Below are positions 1-7,715 of a stretch of DNA of 64,000 nt, one piece after another. The stretch covers positions 1 through 64,000 of the forward strand of contig NZ_WMIF01000013.1 of the NCBI RefSeq assembly GCF_009711185.1. Reading direction: 5' to 3'. The notes beneath the pieces are model-generated. The model was given only the letters and a program-made list of their open reading frames with translations. It was not told the origin of the DNA and made no database searches. Position numbers and translations under genes: made by a program. Position 1 is the first letter of the stretch. Each line of letters begins with the position of its first letter. The DNA comes from Paracoccus limosus (GTDB lineage: Bacteria > Pseudomonadota > Alphaproteobacteria > Rhodobacterales > Rhodobacteraceae).

Positions 1-66
1 GTCCTCGAGCCGATCAGGGAAAAGAACCGTCTGCCCGCGTGCAACGCCTTCGATGAACCCCGACAT
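1..66 (-). CDS. IS1182-family transposase, N-terminal fragment
   Basis: The minus strand from an ATG at 66 is open to the window edge and encodes 22 residues. They begin MSGFIEG and continue to LFPDRLED. This is the conserved N-terminal signature of IS1182-type DDE transposases, which usually continues into a DNPVR...VDELDL block that would lie outside the window. Only the start is visible, so whether the transposase is intact cannot be judged. The family call rests on this short but distinctive signature. Confidence 0.7.
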   Translation of the reverse strand, partial: MSGFIEGVARGQTVLFPDRLED

Positions 67-128
67 GCCGATCCCCCAACGCCATGCCAAAGTCTATCAC
101 AAGACCGAGTTTTTACACAGGCTCGGCC
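1..128 (-). mobile_element. IS1182-type insertion sequence, right-hand end (partial)
   Basis: The left edge of the window holds the end of an insertion sequence. The start of its transposase lies at 1-66 on the minus strand. A terminal-repeat-like sequence lies at about 103-128 and reads, on the minus strand, GGCCGAGCCTGTG followed by TAAAAACTCGGTC, with an internal CCGAG/CTCGG dyad. This resembles the ends of IS elements of this group as I remember them. The exact outer end and any target duplication cannot be fixed, because the other end is outside the window. Confidence 0.7.
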
Positions 129-666
129 GAAACTCGAACTTCTGGCCAAGCAGTACGCAGATACCATTCTTTGGATCGACCAGCTTAAACAAATGCCCAA
201 TCGATTCGTCGGCAAGCGCCTGATCCTCGACCATCGGGTTTGGAAAGAAAAATCCGGCTCGCTCCTCCAGCAGGAAGTGATCAAGATCCTCGTCGAAATG
301 CTCAAAGGCATTTCGTAACTTCCGGCATTTCAGCGCTGATGTTTCATCAAGAGCGAAGGCATCTCGCAGGCGATCACCACGGGCGGCTGCAAGTTGGTCG
401 TCCTTCTTCTTTGATTTCATTGGCCAGAAAAAGCGGGATAGCGCCCCGGCGTGGGTTAGCGCGTCCTGAATGTAAGCGAAGATTACTGAGGCCGAACGAG
501 AAATGGCGACAGCCTCATCAAACCTCTGGAAAGCCGCCTCTGAACGCTCGGCCGCATAGAGAATTGAGTGAATGTAGAATGCTTCATAGACGGGGCATAT
601 TCCACTGTACTTCTGGGTAATAAGTGCCGCGCGTTCCTTCCGAACAGATTCGTCCGACTCTGCCAT
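97..666 (-). pseudogene. HEPN-like hypothetical protein, 3' end rewritten by an IS insertion
   Basis: The preferred start is the ATG at 666 (MAESDES), because AGGAG lies 7 nt upstream; an upstream ATG at 741 is in frame but has no such site. The product is about 189 residues and rich in charged helices. It contains RNAFEH, an R-N-x3-H motif of the kind that marks HEPN-fold proteins, many of which are RNases or nucleotide-binding partners in defence modules. The last ten residues are encoded by the inverted repeat of the adjacent insertion sequence, so the native C terminus is missing. Base composition is visibly more AT-rich than the neighbours, which suggests horizontal transfer. I recognise no named family, and the HEPN assignment is an inference from one motif. 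Confidence 0.55.
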
Positions 667-742
667 ATCGATGCTCCTGAAGACTGATGGTAACGCCATA
701 TTGCCAATACCAACCCAGGCCGAAAAGCCAAACTGCCCCATC

Positions 743-1195
743 CTACAACGGCCCCGGCCGGCGTTCTTCCGACAGCATGACGTTGGCCTCGACCTGGCCC
801 ACGCCGGGCAGGGTCATGATGCGGCGGCGCAGGATGCGTTCGAAATCGGCGATGTCGCGGGCGGTGATGCGCAACCGGTAGTCGAACTGGCCCAAAACGT
901 GCTGGACCACCTGCACCTCGGGGATGGCGGTGACGGCGCGCTCGAATTCTTCAAGGCTGGTGCGGCCCTTGGCGGCCAGGCGCACGCCCAGAAACACGGT
1001 GACGCCGAAGCCAAGCGCGGTCTGGTCGGTGACGATGCGGCGGCCCGCCAGCACGCCCGCGTCGGTCAGCCGCTTGATGCGGCGCCATGCGGCGGGCTGG
1101 GTCATGCCGAGTTCGCGCCCGACCTCGGCGGCGCTGAGCAGCGCATCGGCAGAGAGCAGGCGCAGGATGGCGAGGTCGGTGGCGTCAGGCGTCAC
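743..1195 (-). CDS. Lrp/AsnC family transcriptional regulator (second of a coupled pair)
   Basis: The product is 150 residues, the usual Lrp length. An N-terminal winged helix (about residues 4-60, with the recognition helix around MTQPAAWRRIKRL) precedes an RAM ligand-binding domain (about 66-142, containing QVVQHVLGQFDYRL). I chose the GTG at 1195 because it overlaps the TGA of the upstream Lrp gene as GTGA, the normal coupling for this pair; an upstream in-frame ATG would put the gene deep inside its neighbour. The pair is divergent from ilvC, so control of branched-chain amino-acid metabolism is plausible but not proved. The effector is unknown. Confidence 0.88.
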   Translation of the reverse strand: MTPDATDLAILRLLSADALLSAAEVGRELGMTQPAAWRRIKRLTDAGVLAGRRIVTDQTALGFGVTVFLGVRLAAKGRTSLEEFERAVTAIPEVQVVQHVLGQFDYRLRITARDIADFERILRRRIMTLPGVGQVEANVMLSEERRPGPL

Positions 1196-1647
1196 AGCGG
1201 CAGCTCCTGCCGGTCCTTGATGGTCGAGATCAGCATGAGCGCGTCGCTGTCCGAGACATGCGGCAGGGTCAGGATGCTTTCGCGGTAGATCTGCTGCCAA
1301 TGCGCCATGTCGCGGGCGATCACCGACAGCCGCAGATCGACCGAGCCGAGGAAGGTCTGGATCTCGACGACCTCGGGGACGCGGCGGGCGGCGGCGGTGA
1401 AGTCGTCAAAGGCGCGCGGATGGGTCTTGTCGAGGGTGAAGCGCAGGCTGACCTGCACCTCATAGCCCAGCTTGCGCCAGTCGATGCGGGTCTCGGTCGC
1501 GCGGATCACGCGGGTTTCGCGCAGCTTTTCCAGCCGGCGCCAGAGGCTGGCGGGCGTGACCCCTGCCCGCTCGGCCAGTTCGGCATTGCCGATGTCGGGA
1601 TCGGCCAGAAGCTGGCGCAGGATGCGTTTGTCGGTGGCGTCGGGCAT
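1192..1647 (-). CDS. Lrp/AsnC family transcriptional regulator (first of a coupled pair)
   Basis: The product is 151 residues beginning MPDATDKRILRQLL. It has an N-terminal helix-turn-helix (about residues 4-60, TPASLWRRLEKL as recognition helix) and a C-terminal RAM domain (about 65-140). It is the promoter-proximal gene of a two-gene Lrp operon and overlaps the second gene by 4 bp. Tandem Lrp paralogues of this kind often act as hetero-oligomers in Rhodobacteraceae, but that is inference here. It faces ilvC across a 127-bp intergenic region that contains a 15-bp dyad equidistant from both start codons. Confidence 0.9.
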   Translation of the reverse strand: MPDATDKRILRQLLADPDIGNAELAERAGVTPASLWRRLEKLRETRVIRATETRIDWRKLGYEVQVSLRFTLDKTHPRAFDDFTAAARRVPEVVEIQTFLGSVDLRLSVIARDMAHWQQIYRESILTLPHVSDSDALMLISTIKDRQELPL

Positions 1648-1681
1648 GATTTTTTCATTGTTTCGATAATCGCAACATTAA

Positions 1682-2797
<1,116 letters not shown>

Positions 2798-2820
2798 TCG
2801 CGCGCGACCTGAACGATCGA

Positions 2821-2847
2821 AGGCCCCGCCAGCGCGGGGCCTTTTTC
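2821..2847 (+). terminator. Rho-independent terminator of ilvC
   Basis: The hairpin AGGCCCCGC-cagc-GCGGGGCCT is followed by a run of T residues, starting 24 bp after the ilvC stop codon. Confidence 0.9.
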
Positions 2848-2872
2848 ATGGGCCGAGTTTCATGCGGGGCGA

Positions 2873-3259
2873 TCAGCGCCCCTTGCATTCGAGCGTGACC
2901 GAGACCGGGTTCGGCACCAGTTCCTGCGTGGCGCCGGTGCCTGCATCGACGCCCGCGCCAATGATGCCGCCGAACACGATATTGCCCGCCATCGCCGCAC
3001 CGCCGCTGCCGGCGACCCGGTTGGTGACGCGGACCTGTTGCGGCTTGCAGCCGGGTTTCTGGATCAGCACGTTCAGTTCGGATTTGCGGGGCAGTTTGAA
3101 GGTGCAGGGCGTGCCGGTGCAGCTTTCGCCATTGCTCAACTTGACCTCGGCGCCGCCCGGCGTCGAATTCACCACCAGCACGTCATTGGTGCCGCGCGTG
3201 ATCGTGGCGCAACCGGCGACGGAAAGTGCGCCCATCAGCATAATCAATTGGAGTTTCAT
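2873..3259 (-). CDS. Small outer-membrane lipoprotein of unknown function
   Basis: The product is 128 residues. A signal peptide with the lipobox SVAGC places the lipidated cysteine at residue 17. The mature part has four further cysteines in a PEGA-like beta segment (TPGGAEVKLSNGESCTGTPC), then a Gly-rich hydrophobic stretch (about residues 82-108) that could be a hairpin membrane insertion. The start at 3259 is the first ATG before the signal peptide. It stands alone, between ilvC and the divergent psu genes. Similar proteins occur widely in Rhodobacteraceae without a known role; PEGA-type surface binding is only a suggestion. Confidence 0.8.
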   Translation of the reverse strand: MKLQLIMLMGALSVAGCATITRGTNDVLVVNSTPGGAEVKLSNGESCTGTPCTFKLPRKSELNVLIQKPGCKPQQVRVTNRVAGSGGAAMAGNIVFGGIIGAGVDAGTGATQELVPNPVSVTLECKGR

Positions 3260-3400
3260 GGGTTCCTCATCAAATACACCCGCTGAGGATAGGTCCGATC
3301 CAAACCAGAACAAAGCGCCAACTAGGACAAAGTTTATCGGCCCCTTGCCCTTTTCGGCGATATGCCGCAACTTGCCGGCCTGAATTCCGATCGAGCCCGC

Positions 3401-4312
3401 ATGCCCTCCCAGCCTCATCTGCCCCGGATCCTTTGCGTCGGTGCGATGCTGTGGGACATTATCGGCCATGCCGCGCGCGCGGTCTCGCCGGGCGAGGATC
3501 TGGCGGGCCGCATCGTGCAACGTCCTGGCGGTGTTGCGCTGAACGTGGCGCTGGCCTTGGCGCGGCAGGGGTTGCAGCCGGCCATTCTGGCCGCAGTCGG
3601 GCGTGATGCGCCGGGCGAGGCGCTGCTGGCCGAAGCGGCGCGGCTGGGCGTGCGCACCGAATGGATCTGGCGCGACTCGGGGCGGGCCACCGATACCTAT
3701 ATGGCCATCGAGACGCCCGAGGGGCTGCTGGCCGCCATCGCCGATGCGCAGGGGCTGGAGGCGGCGGGCGCGGCCGTGGTCGCGCCGCTGCGCGATGGCC
3801 GGCTGGGCAGCGCCGCGCGGCCTTGGGTCGGCACGCTGATCGCCGACGGCAATCTGACGCCCGCGGTCTTTGCCGAGCTGGCGGCGGACCCCTGTCTGGC
3901 CGGGGCACAATTGCGGCTGGTGCCGGCAAGCCCGACCAAGGCGCAGAGCCTGCAGCCGCTGCTGCGCCATCCGCAGGCGATCTTTCACCTGAACCGGCTG
4001 GAGGCCGAGGCGCTGGCCGGTCGTCCGCTGGCCGATGCGGCCGAGGCGGCGGGCGCCTTGTTGCACATGGGCGTGCATCGCGCGCTGGTGACCGATGGGC
4101 CGCGTGCTGTGGCCGATGGCCTGGCCGGGGCGTCGCTGCTGTTGCGCGCGCCGCCGCCGGTGGTGGCGCGTCGCGTCACCGGTGCGGGCGATGCCTTTCT
4201 GGCCGGTCATGTCATGGCGGAACTGGCCGGTCACGACCGTGCCGCGGCGCTGGACGCCGCCTTGAATGCCGCCGCGGCCCATGTGGCCGAGGCTCCTGCA
4301 GAAGCGATCTGA
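3401..4312 (+). CDS. psuK: Pseudouridine kinase (PfkB family)
   Basis: The protein is a PfkB-fold sugar kinase of about 303 residues. N-terminal ILCVGAMLWDIIG and PGGVALNVALALARQG match the substrate side, and VTGAGDAFLAGH near the C terminus holds the anion hole and catalytic aspartate. Assignment to pseudouridine kinase rests on the next gene, psuG, 12 bp downstream: PsuK phosphorylates pseudouridine and PsuG splits pseudouridine-5'-phosphate into uracil and ribose-5-phosphate. The start is uncertain: the ATG at 3401 (MPSQPHL) fits the family length, while one at 3362 adds 13 residues. Neither has a clear ribosome binding site. Confidence 0.88.
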   Translation: MPSQPHLPRILCVGAMLWDIIGHAARAVSPGEDLAGRIVQRPGGVALNVALALARQGLQPAILAAVGRDAPGEALLAEAARLGVRTEWIWRDSGRATDTYMAIETPEGLLAAIADAQGLEAAGAAVVAPLRDGRLGSAARPWVGTLIADGNLTPAVFAELAADPCLAGAQLRLVPASPTKAQSLQPLLRHPQAIFHLNRLEAEALAGRPLADAAEAAGALLHMGVHRALVTDGPRAVADGLAGASLLLRAPPPVVARRVTGAGDAFLAGHVMAELAGHDRAAALDAALNAAAAHVAEAPAEAI

Positions 4313-4324
4313 GAAGGAAACACG

Positions 4325-5242
4325 ATGACCCTGCCCCTGCTGATCACCCCCGAGGTCGAGGCCGCGCTGGCCGCCGGCCGCCCCGTCGTGGCGCTGGAAT
4401 CGACCATCATCACCCATGGCATGCCTTATCCGCAAAACCTCGAGATGGCGCGGACCGTCGAGGACACGATCCGCGAGGCCGGCGCCGTGCCTGCGACCAT
4501 CGCGGTGATGGGCGGGCAGATCCGCATCGGGCTGGACGCGGCCGCGCTGGAGGCCTTGGCGCAGACGCCGGGCGATCAGGTGATGAAGCTGTCGCGCGCC
4601 GATCTGGCCGCCTGCATCGCGCTGGGGCGTACCGGGGCGACCACGGTGGCCGCGACCATGATCTGCGCGGCGCTCGCCGGCATCCGGGTCTTTGCAACCG
4701 GCGGCATCGGCGGCGTGCATCGCGGCGCCGAGACCAGCTTTGACATCTCGGCCGACCTGCAGGAACTGGGGCAAAGCCCGGTCACGGTGGTCTCGGCCGG
4801 GGCCAAGGCGATCCTTGATCTGCCCAAAACGCTGGAAGTGCTGGAGACGCTGGGCGTGCCGGTGATTTCCTTTGGTCAGGACCAGCTGCCGGCCTTTTGG
4901 TCGCGCGAGTCGGGGCTGGCCGCGCCGCTGCGCATGGACGATCCCGCCGAGATCGCGGCCGCCGCCGAGATGCGCGCCCGGCTGGGCCTGAAGGGCGGGC
5001 AACTGGTGGTGAACGCGATCCCCGAGGCCGACGAGATCCCGCGCGCGCGCATGATCCCGGTGGTCGAGCAGGCGCTGGCCGAAGCCGCCGAACAGGGCAT
5101 TGCCGCCAAGGCGGTCACGCCCTTCCTGCTGAGCCGCATTTTTGAGCTGACCGAGGGGCAGTCGCTGAAGGCCAATATCGCGCTGGTGCTGAACAATGCG
5201 CGGCTGGCAGCGCGGATCGCGGCGGCGCTGAGCGCGGGCTGA
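4325..5242 (+). CDS. psuG: Pseudouridine-5'-phosphate glycosidase
   Basis: PsuG hydrolyses the C-C glycosidic bond of pseudouridine-5'-phosphate, feeding uracil and ribose-5-phosphate to salvage. The 305-residue product carries the family hallmarks: ALESTIITHGMPYPQN near residues 22-37, ATGGIGGVHRG in the middle, and GAKAILDLPKTLE with the catalytic lysine. AGAAGG lies just upstream of the ATG. It is the second gene of the psuKG operon. No nucleoside transporter or ribohydrolase is linked here. Confidence 0.96.
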   Translation: MTLPLLITPEVEAALAAGRPVVALESTIITHGMPYPQNLEMARTVEDTIREAGAVPATIAVMGGQIRIGLDAAALEALAQTPGDQVMKLSRADLAACIALGRTGATTVAATMICAALAGIRVFATGGIGGVHRGAETSFDISADLQELGQSPVTVVSAGAKAILDLPKTLEVLETLGVPVISFGQDQLPAFWSRESGLAAPLRMDDPAEIAAAAEMRARLGLKGGQLVVNAIPEADEIPRARMIPVVEQALAEAAEQGIAAKAVTPFLLSRIFELTEGQSLKANIALVLNNARLAARIAAALSAG

Positions 5243-5252
5243 TCCGCAACCT

Positions 5253-5284
5253 CTGGCGGCGCTTTACGAAAACAGCGCCGCCAG
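5253..5284. terminator. Bidirectional hairpin between psuG and the patatin gene
   Basis: An 11-bp perfect stem (CTGGCGGCGCT with AGCGCCGCCAG) and a 10-nt loop begin 11 bp after the psuG stop. The stem overlaps the final codons of the convergent patatin gene. There is no T run on either strand, so it may be a barrier or 3'-end stabiliser rather than a classical terminator. Confidence 0.5.
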
Positions 5285-6313
5285 ATCGATCGAGTCGCGC
5301 TCGCCAAGGTTCTTGGCGTGATATTGCAGGAACCGCTCGGCCGCGGCATAGCCGGCATTACGCAGCACCGGCAGGAGCCCGGGCTCGGGCACCAGCTTGG
5401 TGCCGGCGGTCAGCTTGTTCATCAGGAAATCGTCCATGACCATATGGATCAGCGGGTTCTTCATCTCGCGCCCGGTCAGGCGGCCCTCGCCATGCAGTTT
5501 CTTGACGAAGTTGATGGCGCGCAGCTCGCTGAGGAGGGCTGCGTTAAAGCTGACCTCGTTGATGCGATCCTGAATTTCGACCGGGGATTTCGGCAGCACG
5601 TCGCGCAGCATCGGGTTAATGTTGACGATGACGATGTCGCGCGGCAGGTCGCGGGCATAAAGCGGGAACAGTGCCGGATTGCCGGAATAGCCGCCGTCCC
5701 AATAGGCCTCGCGCCGGCCGGTGCGCGGGTCGTCGATTTCCACCGCGCGAAAGATCGACGGCAGGCAGGCCGAGGCGAGCACCGCGTCCACCGTGACCTC
5801 GGCCCCCTCGAAGACGCGGATGCGGCCGGTGCGGACATTGGTGGCGCTGACGAAGAACTGCGGGCCGCTGGGCAGACCCAGTGCCGGATGCGGCATCTCG
5901 CGCAGGATGGCGGCCAGCGGATTGCTGTAGAAGGGGCCGGAATCATAGGGGCTGAAGATGCGGGTCAGCCCCTCCATCCAGGCGATGGGCGAAAACAGCT
6001 CGGTCAGGCGCTGCCAGCCGCGCGGGGTGGGAAACATCGAATGCAGCCAGCGCACCACGGTATTGTCGCTGATCTGGCTGACCTGCGACCAGATGTAATC
6101 AAGGTTCTGGATCGCCGCATCGCGGCCGCGCTGGCCCTTGGCGCTGCTGAGGCCTGCGGCCAGCGCCGCGCCGTTCAGCGCCCCGGCCGACGCGCCGCTG
6201 ATGGCCGCGATCTCGATGCTGTCCTCGCGCAGCAGGCGCGTGATGGCGCCCCAGGAAAAAGCGCCATGGGCGCCGCCGCCCTGCAGGGCGAGATTGATCT
6301 TTCTGACCGACAT
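5264..6313 (-). CDS. Patatin-like phospholipase family protein
   Basis: The product is a 349-residue serine hydrolase with a Ser-Asp dyad. The oxyanion loop GGGAHGAF lies at residues 12-19, the nucleophile motif GASAG at 40-44 (Ser42) and the DGG motif at 206-208. There is no signal peptide, so it is probably cytoplasmic or membrane-peripheral. Family members deacylate phospholipids or, in some bacteria, act on polyhydroxyalkanoate granules; the substrate here is not evident. The gene stands alone, convergent with psuG. Confidence 0.9.
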   Translation of the reverse strand: MSVRKINLALQGGGAHGAFSWGAITRLLREDSIEIAAISGASAGALNGAALAAGLSSAKGQRGRDAAIQNLDYIWSQVSQISDNTVVRWLHSMFPTPRGWQRLTELFSPIAWMEGLTRIFSPYDSGPFYSNPLAAILREMPHPALGLPSGPQFFVSATNVRTGRIRVFEGAEVTVDAVLASACLPSIFRAVEIDDPRTGRREAYWDGGYSGNPALFPLYARDLPRDIVIVNINPMLRDVLPKSPVEIQDRINEVSFNAALLSELRAINFVKKLHGEGRLTGREMKNPLIHMVMDDFLMNKLTAGTKLVPEPGLLPVLRNAGYAAAERFLQYHAKNLGERDSIDLAALFS

Positions 6314-6428
6314 GCGTCACCTCGCTTTGCGGTTGCAGCATAACTTGCTGCGGCGCAGCGCGAAAGTCTGACGTTTGCTGGCGCCAGCATTTTCCCGTGA
6401 CAGTGGCGCGATCAGGCGCGGGCCGGGA

Positions 6429-7556
6429 TCAGTCCTCGGCCTGTGCCTCGGCGCGGGATTTACCGGCGACATCAAGGGCCAGCGTGGCAGCCATGAAGGC
6501 GTCGAGATCGCCGTCGAGCACGCCCTGCGTGTCCGAGGTTTCATGCGAGGTGCGCAGATCCTTGACCATCTGATAGGGGTGCAGGACGTAGGAGCGGATC
6601 TGGTTGCCCCAGCCGGCGTCGCCCTTGGCCTCGTGCTGGGCGTTGATCGCGGCGTTACGCTTGTCGAGTTCCAGCTGGTAAAGCCGCGCCTTCAGCGCCG
6701 CCATGGCGTTCGCGCGGTTCTGGTGCTGCGATTTTTCCGAGCTGGTCACCACGATATTCGTCGGCAAGTGGGTGATCCGCACCGCCGAGTCGGTGGTATT
6801 GACGTGCTGGCCGCCCGCACCCGACGAGCGATAGGTGTCGATGCGGATATCCTTGTCGGGGATGTCGATCTCGATATTGTCGTCGACCACCGGATAGACC
6901 CAGACCGAGCTGAAGGACGTGTGCCGCCGCGCCGCCGAATCGTAGGGCGAGATGCGGACCAGACGATGCACGCCCGATTCCGATTTCAGCCAGCCATAGG
7001 CGTTCGGGCCCGAGATCTTGTAGGCGGCCGAGCGGATGCCCGCCTCGTCGCCGCCGGTCTCGGAGAGCAGTTCGACGTTATAGCCCTTTTTCTCGGCCCA
7101 GCGGACATACATGCGGGAGAGCATCGAGGCCCAGTCGCAGCTTTCGGTGCCGCCGGCGCCGGCATTCACCTCGAGGAAGGTGTCGTTGCCGTCGGCCTCG
7201 CCGTTCAGAAGTGCCTCGAGTTCCTTCTGCGCGGAGAGCTCGGCCAGTGCCTTCAGCGAGGCTTCGGCATCGGCGACGATCTCGGCGTCGCCCTCGGCCT
7301 CGCCAAGTTCGATCAGATCGGCGTTGTCCTGCAATTCCTTTTCGATGCGGCGATAGGTTTCCACGGCATCCGACAGCATCTGCCGGTCACGCATCAGCTT
7401 TTGCGCGCGGGCCGGGTCGGACCAGATATCGCCGGCCTCGATCATCGCGTTCAGCTCTTCGAGCCGGTGCGGGGCGGTTTCCCAATCCATGCGCTGCGCC
7501 AGAAGCTTCAGCGATTTGCGGATCGCTTCGATGGTGGCAAGGGTTTCGGCGCGCAT
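6429..7556 (-). CDS. prfB: Peptide chain release factor 2
   Basis: RF2 terminates translation at UGA and UAA. The 375-residue product contains the GGQ catalytic loop (SGAGGQHVN) and the anticodon-like element as [14 protein letters not shown], with SPY where E. coli has SPF. The start is the ATG at 7556 ([12 protein letters not shown]); extra upstream codons are not RF2-like. The N terminus reads straight through the region where many bacteria have the programmed +1 frameshift at an internal UGA, so autoregulation by frameshifting is absent. It follows the PBP1A gene on the same strand, about 160 bp downstream. Confidence 0.95.
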   Translation of the reverse strand: MRAETLATIEAIRKSLKLLAQRMDWETAPHRLEELNAMIEAGDIWSDPARAQKLMRDRQMLSDAVETYRRIEKELQDNADLIELGEAEGDAEIVADAEASLKALAELSAQKELEALLNGEADGNDTFLEVNAGAGGTESCDWASMLSRMYVRWAEKKGYNVELLSETGGDEAGIRSAAYKISGPNAYGWLKSESGVHRLVRISPYDSAARRHTSFSSVWVYPVVDDNIEIDIPDKDIRIDTYRSSGAGGQHVNTTDSAVRITHLPTNIVVTSSEKSQHQNRANAMAALKARLYQLELDKRNAAINAQHEAKGDAGWGNQIRSYVLHPYQMVKDLRTSHETSDTQGVLDGDLDAFMAATLALDVAGKSRAEAQAED

Positions 7557-7675
7557 GGTTCGGTCTCTTTCGCAGGGGCGGGCAGTTAACCGCAGACAGA
7601 TAGCCTGCGCGGGCGCTGCGGGCAAGGGAGGCGCGCAAAGGCCGGGCGTGGCGCCGGCTGCGTGCGTGGTGTTTT

Positions 7676-7696
7676 GGGTATTTGGAAAACGGTGAA
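7676..7696 (+). repeat. Intergenic repeat A, copy 1
   Basis: GGGTATTTGGAAA followed by ACGGTGAA lies 20 bp beyond the stop codon of the PBP1A gene, in antisense orientation to it. The same 21-bp element recurs at 13673, 31531, 60647 (with an inverted partner) and, with one change, inside ileS at 63933. Confidence 0.75.
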
Positions 7697-7715
7697 TGGC
7701 CGGGCGGACGGGCGG

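Noticed and set aside
2873..5002. Open frame of 709 codons on the minus strand across psuK and psuG
   Set aside because: Only its last 128 codons (the lipoprotein at 2873-3259) have a signal peptide and lipobox; the rest is a shadow of the psu genes.
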